Of a DNA stretch of 64,000 bases, positions 7,128 to 14,550 are shown one piece after another. A model generated the notes under the pieces. That model ran no database searches, was not told the origin of the DNA, and saw only the letters and a list, made by a program, of their open reading frames with translations. The translations under genes were made by a program, and so were the position numbers. Source of the stretch: Bacillota bacterium (lineage in GTDB: Bacteria > Bacillota > Clostridia > Acetivibrionales > DSM-1351); the NCBI GenBank assembly GCA_023444055.1, contig JAEZRV010000060.1, forward strand, positions 1-64,000, given 5' to 3'. The first letter of the stretch is position 1; the number at the start of each line of letters is the position of its first letter.

Positions 7128-8507
7128 TTATATTTCCTTAATATTTCCTTCAAATAATGCACCATTTATTTTCTCAAGTTTTGTATTTATTAAACTTCCC
7201 TTTAATTCAGCGCCGCCTTTCGCCATTACTCTTATATAATTCTTTGTAAGTCCTTCAATATATTCTTTATTACCATGTAGCTCCTGCTCATAAAGGACTT
7301 CCATCTCTCTGCCTATAAAACTTTCAAAATACTGTTTTTCAATATTATCAGATAATTCTAGCATTAACTGGCTTCTTCTCTCTTTTTCCTGAGGACTAAC
7401 TTGGTTACTTAATTTAGCAGCTGGTGTTCCGGATCTTGGAGAATATTTGAAAACATGAATTTTTGAAAAACCCATCTCCTTCGCAAAATTTAATGATGCT
7501 TCAAAATCTTCTTCAGTTTCTCCAGGAAATCCAACCATAATATCTGTAGTAATTGCAACATCAGGAATATTCTTTTTGAGAAGCATAACACTATTTCTAT
7601 ATTCTTCTGTAGTATATTTTCTGTTCATTGCTTTAAGTGTGTTGTCACATCCGCTTTGCAATGATAAATGATAATGCGGGCATAACTTTGGCATCTGATT
7701 TGCGCTATTAACAAATTCCTCTGTAATAGTTGTTGGCTCTAACGAACCTAGTCTTATCCTTTTGATTCCTTCAATCATATTAATTTTTTGTATTATTTGA
7801 AGCAAACTTGTAGTTTTAATATCTTTTCCATATGATGCGAGATGAATGCCTGTTAAGACAATTTCTAAAAAGCCATTTTCAGAAAGCTCCTTAACCTCTT
7901 CAATTATAGCCTCTGGCTGTCTGCTTCTGATTGGCCCTCTAGCATAAGGTATTATACAATATGAGCAAAACTGGCTACAGCCCTCTTGTATTTTCAAGTA
8001 CGCTCTGGTTCGTTCCTTATATGAGCTAACTTTCAATTCTTCAAAATCTCTTGAAGACATAATATTATCAACTGCATTTATTTTACATTCACCTAATTCA
8101 ACTCTAGTAATATATTCTAAAATCTTATTTCTATCTTTAGTTCCAATTACTAAATTAACTTCTGGTATCTTTAAAACTTCATTTGGAGATGTTTGTGCAT
8201 AGCAACCCATAACTACAACTATAGAATTAGGATTATTCTTTTTTGCCTTTCTAATAGTCTGCCTTGATTTTCTGTCACTCAGACTGGTAACTGTACATGT
8301 ATTAATTATATATACATCTGAACTCTGTTCAAATGGCACAACTTCATACCCATTTTGCTCAAACATTGATGATACGGCTTCTGATTCATATTGATTAACC
8401 TTACAACCAAGAGTAAATATTGATATGCTTTTTTTACGCTTATATGTTTTGCAAAACTCCTCGTTGTTTAGCGTTAAGTCTACTTTCTCAGTACTTATAT
8501 TATCCAT
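7128..8507 (-). CDS. mtaB: tRNA t6A37 methylthiotransferase MtaB (radical SAM)
   Basis: 459-aa radical-SAM enzyme that adds a methylthio group to t6A at tRNA position 37. The N-terminal UPF0004 domain begins SIFTLGCKVNQYESEA, the MtaB-type signature that separates it from MiaB and RimO. Its cluster cysteines are in LGCKVN, NTCTVT and GCYAQ. The radical-SAM motif is EGCSQFCSYCIIPYARG. A TRAM domain ends the chain. There are about 27 residues before the conserved domain, slightly more than usual. The start at 8507 follows GGAGG with a rather long 13-nt gap, so a later start is possible. Confidence 0.93.
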   Translation of the reverse strand: MDNISTEKVDLTLNNEEFCKTYKRKKSISIFTLGCKVNQYESEAVSSMFEQNGYEVVPFEQSSDVYIINTCTVTSLSDRKSRQTIRKAKKNNPNSIVVVMGCYAQTSPNEVLKIPEVNLVIGTKDRNKILEYITRVELGECKINAVDNIMSSRDFEELKVSSYKERTRAYLKIQEGCSQFCSYCIIPYARGPIRSRQPEAIIEEVKELSENGFLEIVLTGIHLASYGKDIKTTSLLQIIQKINMIEGIKRIRLGSLEPTTITEEFVNSANQMPKLCPHYHLSLQSGCDNTLKAMNRKYTTEEYRNSVMLLKKNIPDVAITTDIMVGFPGETEEDFEASLNFAKEMGFSKIHVFKYSPRSGTPAAKLSNQVSPQEKERRSQLMLELSDNIEKQYFESFIGREMEVLYEQELHGNKEYIEGLTKNYIRVMAKGGAELKGSLINTKLEKINGALFEGNIKEI

Positions 8508-8753
8508 TCTTGCTTATTTTCCTCCAATATCTTAACAGCATACATACTCACAAAGTATAACATTTTGCAGATTGGCATTCAATAATAATACCTAAACAAT
8601 ACCTAAAAACTAAAAATATGGAACTGTATATGCTATAGATTTATTTCTATTTAATAACCATAGTATAAAACTATATATAAATATTATGTTAAAGTTATTT
8701 TATAGAGAATATGTATAACCTCTCAATTAATAGATATTAACATTTTTATATAT

Positions 8754-8781
8754 TTGACATCGCCGAATGCCTCTGTAAAAT
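8754..8781 (+). promoter_or_regulatory. Promoter candidate upstream of oad operon
   Basis: TTGACA (8754-8759), 16-bp spacer, TAAAAT (8776-8781). If used, it gives a leader of about 400 nt before oadA. A second TATAAT at 8992-8997 has only a poor -35 (TTACTT), but would start transcription right at the structured segment. Confidence 0.45.
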
Positions 8782-9000
8782 CAAGGTTTCCGTTTCTGCC
8801 TAAAATATATTAATTTTAATATTCAACAGCTATTTACAATATAATAAATAAACTTTATATTTAAATCAAATGTTAAAAAGCACATAATATAGCGGTATGA
8901 ATCATTGCAATAACTAAATATTGATTTTTTATTAAAAGTATGGTAGTAATTAATTTTTTATGATATAATTACTTTAATTTTTATTCTATTATATAATTTA

Positions 9001-9085
9001 CGGTTGGGCGAATAATCGCTTTCAAGAATTTTTGGCTTTTAGGGTGGAAGGTCGTTTTAATAACGAACCTCTGCCCTTTTATATA
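9001..9085 (+). ncRNA. Structured leader with terminator-like hairpin upstream of oadA
   Basis: A small stem GCGA-ATAA-TCGC lies at about 9008-9019. An imperfect stem of about 15 bp follows at 9041-9076 (AGGGTGGAAGG... with ...AACCTCTGCCC) and ends in TTTT. A terminator-like hairpin about 105 bp before a start codon suggests attenuation or a riboswitch expression platform. The AGGGTGG arm superficially resembles a T-box antiterminator, but the ACC part and an upstream specifier stem are missing. I cannot assign it to a known riboswitch class. Confidence 0.35.
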
Positions 9086-9186
9086 TTAAAAGCAGAAAAA
9101 TTATCCAAGGAAATCTTTTTTACCTCTAATTTGGTAGCATTTATTTTATATATTAAAAGAAAATAATATAAAGGAGATGATAGACT

Positions 9187-10566
9187 ATGAAAAAAGTTAA
9201 TGTAACTGAAACTGTTTTAAGAGATGCTAATCAGTCTCTTATCGCAACCAGAATGCCTTACTCAGATTTTGAGAGTATTCTAGAGACTTTAGACAAGGCA
9301 GGCTATTACTCGCTTGAGTGTTGGGGTGGTGCAACCTTTGACTCATGTCTCAGGTTTCTGAATGAAGATCCTTGGGAAAGACTTAGAAAAATTAAATCCA
9401 AGGTCAAAAAAACACCTCTTCAAATGCTGTTAAGAGGACAAAACATACTAGGTTATAAGCACTATCCGGACGATGTTGTAAGAAAGTTTGTAGCCCACTC
9501 TATTGATAATGGAATGGATATTTTTAGGATATTTGACGCTCTAAATGATTTTAGAAATATCCAAGTAGCTGTTGATGAAGTTATAAAACGCAAAGCCCAT
9601 GCACAAGGTTGTATATGCTATACTACAAGTCCAATTCATAACCTTGAAAAATACGCTAAGATGGGTAAACAATTAGAAAGTTTGGGAGTTAATTCCATAT
9701 GTATTAAAGATATGGCTGGAATTATGGGACCACAAGAAGCATATGACCTTGTTAAAACTCTTAAAGAAAGTGTTAGCATACCAATATTTTTGCATACCCA
9801 TTCCACAACAGGCCTAGGGTCTATATCCTATACCAAGGCTATTGAAGCTGGTTGCGATGGTATTGACTGTGCTATTTCTTCCTTTTCCGGCGGTACCTCT
9901 CAGCCTGCAACTGAAACTCTTAATTATTCATTAAAACAGTTAGGCTACGAAACCGGACTAAATGAAAAAGTATTGAAGGAAATTAATGACTTTTTTAAAC
10001 CTTTAAAGGCAAAATATATATCATCAGGACTCATGGATGCTTTTGTTATGGGAACAGAAACAGATGCCCTTGTGTATCAGGTACCAGGTGGTATGCTTTC
10101 TAACCTCATCTCACAGTTAAAATCACAAAATGCAATAGATAAACTAGACGAGGTTTTAGCTGAGACGCCTAAAGTTAGAGAAGATTTAGGTTATCCTCCG
10201 CTGGTTACACCAATGAGTCAGATGGTTGGTGTTCAAGCTGCTACAAATGTGCTTCTTGGAGAAAGATACAAAAATGTATCTAAAGAAGTTAAATCCTACC
10301 TAAGAGGCGAATATGGACAAGCTCCTGGTGAAATTGATGCAGAATTAATTAAGAAGGTATTAGGTGATGAAAAACCACTTACTATTAGATATGCAGATAC
10401 TCTTAAGCCTGAATTTGATAAAGTAAAAAATGAGCTTAAAAACATCGCTAAAAACGATGAAGATGTTCTTTCCTATATTGCTTTTCCACAAGTAGCCGAA
10501 AGATTCTTTAAAGAAAGAGAAGATTCTAAAGCAATTAAGGTTACGTATTCTATTATAAAAAAGTAA
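9187..10566 (+). CDS. oadA: Oxaloacetate decarboxylase alpha subunit (carboxyltransferase, no biotin domain)
   Basis: 459-aa carboxyltransferase of the pyruvate carboxylase / transcarboxylase 5S family. It moves the carboxyl group of oxaloacetate to the carrier's biotin and releases pyruvate. Motifs: VTETVLRDANQSLIATRM (substrate and metal region), GGATFD, IKDMAG with the family Lys, and HTHSTTG metal ligands. The chain stops before the biotinyl domain found at the end of many OadA proteins; that domain is encoded separately at 10972. GGAGATG precedes the ATG. The gamma, carrier and beta genes follow on the same strand, so a membrane Na+ pump is well supported. A soluble transcarboxylase 5S role is less likely because OadB is present. 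Confidence 0.92.
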   Translation: MKKVNVTETVLRDANQSLIATRMPYSDFESILETLDKAGYYSLECWGGATFDSCLRFLNEDPWERLRKIKSKVKKTPLQMLLRGQNILGYKHYPDDVVRKFVAHSIDNGMDIFRIFDALNDFRNIQVAVDEVIKRKAHAQGCICYTTSPIHNLEKYAKMGKQLESLGVNSICIKDMAGIMGPQEAYDLVKTLKESVSIPIFLHTHSTTGLGSISYTKAIEAGCDGIDCAISSFSGGTSQPATETLNYSLKQLGYETGLNEKVLKEINDFFKPLKAKYISSGLMDAFVMGTETDALVYQVPGGMLSNLISQLKSQNAIDKLDEVLAETPKVREDLGYPPLVTPMSQMVGVQAATNVLLGERYKNVSKEVKSYLRGEYGQAPGEIDAELIKKVLGDEKPLTIRYADTLKPEFDKVKNELKNIAKNDEDVLSYIAFPQVAERFFKEREDSKAIKVTYSIIKK

Positions 10567-10578
10567 AGGGTGGTGCAT

Positions 10579-10905
10579 ATGACTATAATTGAAAGTTTAT
10601 CAGTATCACTATTCTGTATTGTACTAGTATTTTTTGTTCTATCCTCTTTGTTTTTGTTAATAAAAATACTATCTAAAGGGTTAAGTACATTAAACAACAA
10701 ATTATCCACTGTATCAGTTGATAACACAATTTCTCAGAATATTTATACTGATGAAGCTTTGAATTCAAATGTATTTTCTACAGGAGAATTAAAACTTATT
10801 GATGTAGATGAAAAAACTGCTGCACTGATTATGGCTATTGTCAGCGATGAGACTAAAATTCCACTTTCAGAGCTCATATTTAAGTCAATAAAGGCAATTG
10901 ATTAG
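10579..10905 (+). CDS. oadG: OadG-like small membrane subunit of the Na+-pumping decarboxylase
   Basis: 108-aa protein with one hydrophobic N-terminal helix (about residues 5-32), a polar linker, and a conserved-looking end DEKTAALIMAIVSDETK, typical of the gamma chain that anchors and assembles the complex. The start is the ATG at 10579 behind AAAGGGTGG; two in-frame GTG codons just upstream overlap that Shine-Dalgarno sequence. It starts 12 bp after oadA. OadG is poorly conserved, so the name rests on context as much as sequence. Confidence 0.8.
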   Translation: MTIIESLSVSLFCIVLVFFVLSSLFLLIKILSKGLSTLNNKLSTVSVDNTISQNIYTDEALNSNVFSTGELKLIDVDEKTAALIMAIVSDETKIPLSELIFKSIKAID

Positions 10906-10971
10906 TCTAATAGCTTTGAAAAAATCAAATAACATGTTTGATTCTCAAATATTAAGATTGGAGGTTATAAA

Positions 10972-11355
10972 ATGAAATATATTGTTACAATTAACAATAA
11001 AAATTATGAAGTAGAGGTCGAGCAAGGTCAGGCAAGTATAGTAAAAACAACCGAAGCTGTACCAGCAGCAGCTCCAGTTGCTCCTGCAGTTTCCACTGCA
11101 GCTCCTCAGCCCCCATCAGCAAACACTGTAACACCTGTAAATGGTGAGCCTATAAAAGCTCCAATGCCAGGACTTATCTTAAACTGCAAAGTTAATCCTG
11201 GCTCAAAAGTAAAAAAAGGCGATGTGCTTTTTATACTTGAAGCAATGAAAATGGAAAATGAAATAGTTGCATCAATCGATGGCACAGTTGTTCAAATTCT
11301 TGCCGCCAAGGGTTCATCAGTATCAACAGGTGAAGTCCTTGCCGTCATTCAATAG
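10972..11355 (+). CDS. Biotin carrier protein of the decarboxylase
   Basis: 127-aa biotinyl carrier. A short N-terminal domain (1-25) and an Ala/Pro-rich flexible linker (about 28-58) precede a C-terminal biotinyl domain with EAMKMENEI, where Lys93 is the biotinylation site. The linker lets the biotin swing between the alpha subunit and the membrane beta subunit. A good GGAGG lies upstream; the gene ends 14 bp before oadB. Biotin demand here links to bioY at 60453. Confidence 0.94.
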   Translation: MKYIVTINNKNYEVEVEQGQASIVKTTEAVPAAAPVAPAVSTAAPQPPSANTVTPVNGEPIKAPMPGLILNCKVNPGSKVKKGDVLFILEAMKMENEIVASIDGTVVQILAAKGSSVSTGEVLAVIQ

Positions 11356-11369
11356 TGAGGTGAATAAAG

Positions 11370-12509
11370 ATGTTTTTAGAGGCTTTACAAACTATCTGGT
11401 ATACATCCGGTTTTGCTGCAATCACTTGGCAACAGTGCCTTATGATTGGAATAGCCTGTGTACTGATGTACTTTGCTATAGTTAAAAAGTTTGAGCCAAT
11501 GCTCTTATTACCTATTGCCTTTGGTATATTGCTTGCAAATTTACCTCTGACTGGGCTTATGAGTGCACCTGTAGAAGGTTCAACTGAACCTGGAGGATTA
11601 TTGTATTATCTGTATCAAGGCGTAAAACTGGGTATTTACCCGTCACTTATATTCCTTGGAATTGGTGCAATGACCGATTTTGGACCTCTTATTGCAAGAC
11701 CTTCAGGACTCTTTTTGGGAGCTGCAGCTCAGTTTGGAATATTCATAGTATTTATTGTGGCAGTTTCAACTGTTTTTACTCCTCAAGAAGCTGCATCAAT
11801 AGGTATTATAGCAGGTGCGGATGGCCCCACTGCTATCTATCTAACCACAAGACTAGCCCCTGAGCTTTTACCTGCCATAGCAATAGCCGCCTATTCGTAT
11901 ATGGCATTAATACCAATGATACAGCCCCCTCTTATGAGACTGTTAACAACAAAAAAGGAACGTGAAATAAAGATGGAGCAGTTAAGAGAAGTATCAAAGT
12001 TAGAAAAAATATGCTTCCCAATAGCTGTTACAATCTTCTGTGTCTTGTTGCTTCCATCAGTTGCTCCATTAATAGGAATGCTTATGCTAGGTAATCTTTT
12101 TAAAGAGTCGGGCGTAGTGGAAAGGCTTTCAAATACTGCTCAAAATGCGTTGATTAACATAGTGACAATTTTCCTTGGAGTAACAGTAGGAGCCACAGCA
12201 GTAGCAGATAAATTTTTATCTCCTAAGACACTTATGGTCATTGGTTTAGGTTTGGTAGGTTTTATATTCAGTACCATTGGCGGTCTGCTTTTAGGAAAGC
12301 TTCTTTGCTGGTTGTCAGGAGGAAAAATTAATCCTCTTATCGGATCTGCCGGTGTATCTGCTGTTCCGATGGCTGCAAGAATATCTCAGGTAGAAGGACA
12401 GAAAGCAAACCCATCAAATTATCTGCTAATGCATGCTATGGGTCCAAATGTGGCCGGTGTAATTGGCTCTGCTGTAGCAGCAGGTATATTGCTAGCATTA
12501 TTTGGCTAA
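11370..12509 (+). CDS. oadB: Na+-translocating decarboxylase beta subunit
   Basis: 379-aa integral membrane protein with about nine or more hydrophobic segments. It decarboxylates carboxybiotin and couples this to Na+ export. Family motifs are GIGAMTDFGPLIARP, IIAGADGPTAIYL (with the functional Asp) and SYMALIPMIQPP. It resembles beta chains of oxaloacetate, methylmalonyl-CoA and glutaconyl-CoA decarboxylases; the OadA partner makes oxaloacetate the likeliest substrate. GAGGTG precedes the ATG. The last gene of the operon proper. Confidence 0.95.
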   Translation: MFLEALQTIWYTSGFAAITWQQCLMIGIACVLMYFAIVKKFEPMLLLPIAFGILLANLPLTGLMSAPVEGSTEPGGLLYYLYQGVKLGIYPSLIFLGIGAMTDFGPLIARPSGLFLGAAAQFGIFIVFIVAVSTVFTPQEAASIGIIAGADGPTAIYLTTRLAPELLPAIAIAAYSYMALIPMIQPPLMRLLTTKKEREIKMEQLREVSKLEKICFPIAVTIFCVLLLPSVAPLIGMLMLGNLFKESGVVERLSNTAQNALINIVTIFLGVTVGATAVADKFLSPKTLMVIGLGLVGFIFSTIGGLLLGKLLCWLSGGKINPLIGSAGVSAVPMAARISQVEGQKANPSNYLLMHAMGPNVAGVIGSAVAAGILLALFG

Positions 12510-12847
12510 ATATAAGGTTTGGATTATATGTACTATTTAACTAAACTATTATAAAGCTAAAAATATTGCTCTATTAATAAATTCATTTGAAGAAAATATA
12601 TTTAATTTTTGTTTTGACATAGTTATACAGAATTTAAGAAACTGATAACCGTATTAAACGTAAAAGCAATGTTATATATAATTTAATATAAAGTGTGCCA
12701 TTTAACGAATTTTTTTAAATTTTACTTCAAGGGTAAGAAGCCCACTATAACTTCTTACCCTCCTGTATTCATATATAAAATCTGCATTTATACTTATATT
12801 TTTCAAGTGTCTATACAAAGTAATATTAAATAATTGGAGGAACAGTA
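12510..12847 (+). other. Intergenic region oadB - DUF1646 with perfect hairpin
   Basis: 338 bp. The main feature is a perfect 11-bp stem, AGGGTAAGAAG (12730-12740) with CTTCTTACCCT (12751-12761), and a 10-nt loop. It has no T-run on the plus strand. It may be a weak terminator after oadB, or part of a regulatory leader for the transporter gene 86 bp downstream. DUF1646 genes are known to be controlled by a Na+ riboswitch in some bacteria, but I cannot confirm that motif here. Confidence 0.5.
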
Positions 12848-13903
12848 ATGATTATAGGTCTCATAATTGTATTAGCATTAATTTTTATACTTCCATTTGC
12901 AGTTCGTAAAATTGAGCACAATTTGGAATATTTCTTATTAGTAATGGGAATTGCTACAGTAATAATATCAAAAACACTTTCTTTGGATTTAATTATCCAC
13001 ATCTTTGAAAATTATCTTTTATATTTTATAACTGCAGCAGTATTAGTAGCAGGATTAATTTTCAGAGTATCTGTTAAAAAAATACAGGAATTTGTTAATT
13101 ATATTACTACAAAAATACCAATGGAATTGTTTATCTTTCTTTTGATTGTTCTTTTAGGTTTAATCTCAAGCTTAATAACTGCAATAATTGCAGCATTAGT
13201 ATTAGTAGAAATGATTAACGCCTTACCCTTTAACCATAAACAAAAAACAACACTTACAATCATATCCTGTTTTTCTATAGGCTTAGGTGCTGCATTGACT
13301 CCTATCGGCGAACCGCTTGCAACCATCGTAGTTTCTGCACTTAAGGTTGATTTCTTATATCTCATAAGAAATATTGGAATGTATATATTCCCTTGTGTCA
13401 TTGCTTTGGGTGCGCTGGGTGCATTTTATATCGGACGAACATATAGAGCTGGTAATAACACTTCTAAAACAGAAGAAAATAAAGAAAACACATCAATTGA
13501 ATTAAACACTGAAGAAAGCTTACAAGCTGTATTTATTCGTGCATTTAAAATATTTCTGTTTGTTATAGCCCTTGAGTTACTTGGTGCAGGATTTAAACCA
13601 CTTATTAATACCTACGTTATTCATTTAGATAGCAGAATACTTTATTGGATTAATATGTGTTCGGCAGTATTGGATAATGCTACGCTCGCAGCTGCAGAAG
13701 TTAGCCCTGCAATGAACTTACAACAAATTCAATCAATATTAATGGGTTTATTGTTAAGTGGCGGTATGCTAATTCCAGGCAATATACCCAATATAATATC
13801 TGCAGGAAAACTCGATATCAAAAGCCGTGAATGGGCAAAAATTGGTTTACCTCTTGGTTTTGCACTTTTAATTATTTACTTCGTATTATTATTTATTATT
13901 TAA
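12848..13903 (+). CDS. DUF1646 family predicted cation transporter
   Basis: 351-aa membrane protein with about ten hydrophobic segments, split by a short charged loop near residues 200-222. The start MIIGLIIVLALIFILPFAVRK and the internal ALTPIGEPLATI, followed later by GNIPNIISAGKL, match the DUF1646 family, which resembles ArsB/NhaD-type ion transporters with two Gly/Pro/Asn repeat motifs. Its place after a Na+-pumping decarboxylase suggests Na+ or organic anion transport. ATTGGAGG precedes the ATG. An inverted-repeat element begins right at its stop codon. Confidence 0.8.
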   Translation: MIIGLIIVLALIFILPFAVRKIEHNLEYFLLVMGIATVIISKTLSLDLIIHIFENYLLYFITAAVLVAGLIFRVSVKKIQEFVNYITTKIPMELFIFLLIVLLGLISSLITAIIAALVLVEMINALPFNHKQKTTLTIISCFSIGLGAALTPIGEPLATIVVSALKVDFLYLIRNIGMYIFPCVIALGALGAFYIGRTYRAGNNTSKTEENKENTSIELNTEESLQAVFIRAFKIFLFVIALELLGAGFKPLINTYVIHLDSRILYWINMCSAVLDNATLAAAEVSPAMNLQQIQSILMGLLLSGGMLIPGNIPNIISAGKLDIKSREWAKIGLPLGFALLIIYFVLLFII

Positions 13904-13988
13904 AGTCAATTACAATCGACTAAAACTCCGGCTCAAACTAGGCTTCAAAGCATAATTCGCGTAAGAAAGCGAATAACTAATTGACTTT
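13902..13988. repeat. Short element with terminal inverted repeats, copy 1
   Basis: 87 bp bounded by AAAGTCAATTA and TAATTGACTTT (11-bp perfect inverted repeats), with an inner hairpin ATTCGC/GCGAAT. The left end overlaps the DUF1646 stop codon. A second element with the same ends but a different core lies at 40165-40234. It has no coding capacity. Confidence 0.7.
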
Positions 13989-14172
13989 AGTAACGATTAT
14001 AAGCTTTACAATACAATGGTTTTGAGTGCTTAATCAAGAAACATACTATATTATTGAATGAAAACATGGTTAAAAGTTTGTTAGATATGCACAATATTAA
14101 GTGAAACCTTTACAATTCAACGCTTTCGGGTTATTTCCACTCAAAATAGGCTGTACGCAACTTCTTTTTCAA

Positions 14173-14201
14173 TTGACTATACCTGAAAAAGCAGTTATAT
14201 T
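14173..14201 (+). promoter_or_regulatory. Promoter of the HPr-like gene
   Basis: TTGACT (14173-14178), 17-bp spacer, TATATT (14196-14201). The predicted leader is about 50 nt. The rest of the 350-bp gap before the gene holds the inverted-repeat element and otherwise nothing I can name. Confidence 0.6.
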
Positions 14202-14255
14202 AATATTAAAGTATAAATTTAGTAATAATGTTTTTACTATAGTAAGGAGGATTAT

Positions 14256-14483
14256 ATGAAAACTTTTGATATTTCTTTAAAGTCTATCAATGACGTAAAG
14301 GATTTCGTTAATATCGTTAACAAATATGACTTTGATGTAGATTTGTCATCAGGACGTTATATAGTTGATGCTAAGTCAATTATGGGTATTTTCAGTCTTG
14401 ATTTAAGCAAACCTATTAAGTTAGAAACTCAAGTTGAAGATTGCGGAAACTTCTGTGAAGAAATTAAGCGTTTTGTAATTTAA
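14256..14483 (+). CDS. HPr-family (Crh-like) protein lacking the active-site histidine
   Basis: 75-aa HPr-fold protein. The regulatory serine motif AKSIMGIFSLDL is intact (Ser41, equivalent to HPr Ser46). The active-site region that should read GLHARPA is instead SINDVKD, and the protein has no histidine at all. It therefore cannot carry PTS phosphate but could be phosphorylated by HPr kinase, encoded at 58750. This recalls Crh of Bacillus, a catabolite-repression cofactor with Gln in place of His15. It stands alone between a promoter and a strong terminator, with AAGGAGG before the ATG. The Crh role is inferred. Confidence 0.8.
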   Translation: MKTFDISLKSINDVKDFVNIVNKYDFDVDLSSGRYIVDAKSIMGIFSLDLSKPIKLETQVEDCGNFCEEIKRFVI

Positions 14484-14494
14484 TTATGTAGCAC

Positions 14495-14530
14495 AAAAGC
14501 GAGCGGTTAACACCACTCGCTTTTTGTTTG
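14495..14530 (+). terminator. Terminator shared by the HPr-like gene and rnr
   Basis: Stem AAAAGCGAG...CTCGCTTTT with an extra GGT/ACC pairing near a TAAC loop, then TTTTTG. It lies between convergent genes and can act in both directions. Confidence 0.9.
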
Positions 14531-14550
14531 TCTATAGCTACTTTATATGT

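Larger units (their letters stand above)
8508..9186. other. Long intergenic region between mtaB and the oad operon
   Basis: 679 bp of mostly AT-rich DNA between divergent genes. It holds a plus-strand promoter candidate at 8754-8781, a second TATAAT at 8992-8997, and a structured, GC-richer leader segment at about 9001-9085. I see no convincing coding sequence. The spacer is unusually long for this compact region and may hold a cis-regulatory RNA for the sodium-pump operon. Confidence 0.6.

Noticed and set aside
8754..8801. Fluoride riboswitch-like words (CATCGCCGAATGCC) upstream of the oad operon
   Set aside because: Neither strand gives the ordered fluoride aptamer motif; the match is limited to a few bases and overlaps a promoter-like sequence.
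9041..9080. T-box riboswitch upstream of oadA
   Set aside because: Only AGGGTGG resembles the T-box sequence; the following ACC-containing part and an upstream stem I with specifier loop are absent, and the operon is not amino-acid related.
14173..14180. Third copy of the TCAATTGACT inverted-repeat ends
   Set aside because: Only a partial match to one end, with no partner nearby; it is better explained as the -35 of the HPr-like gene.
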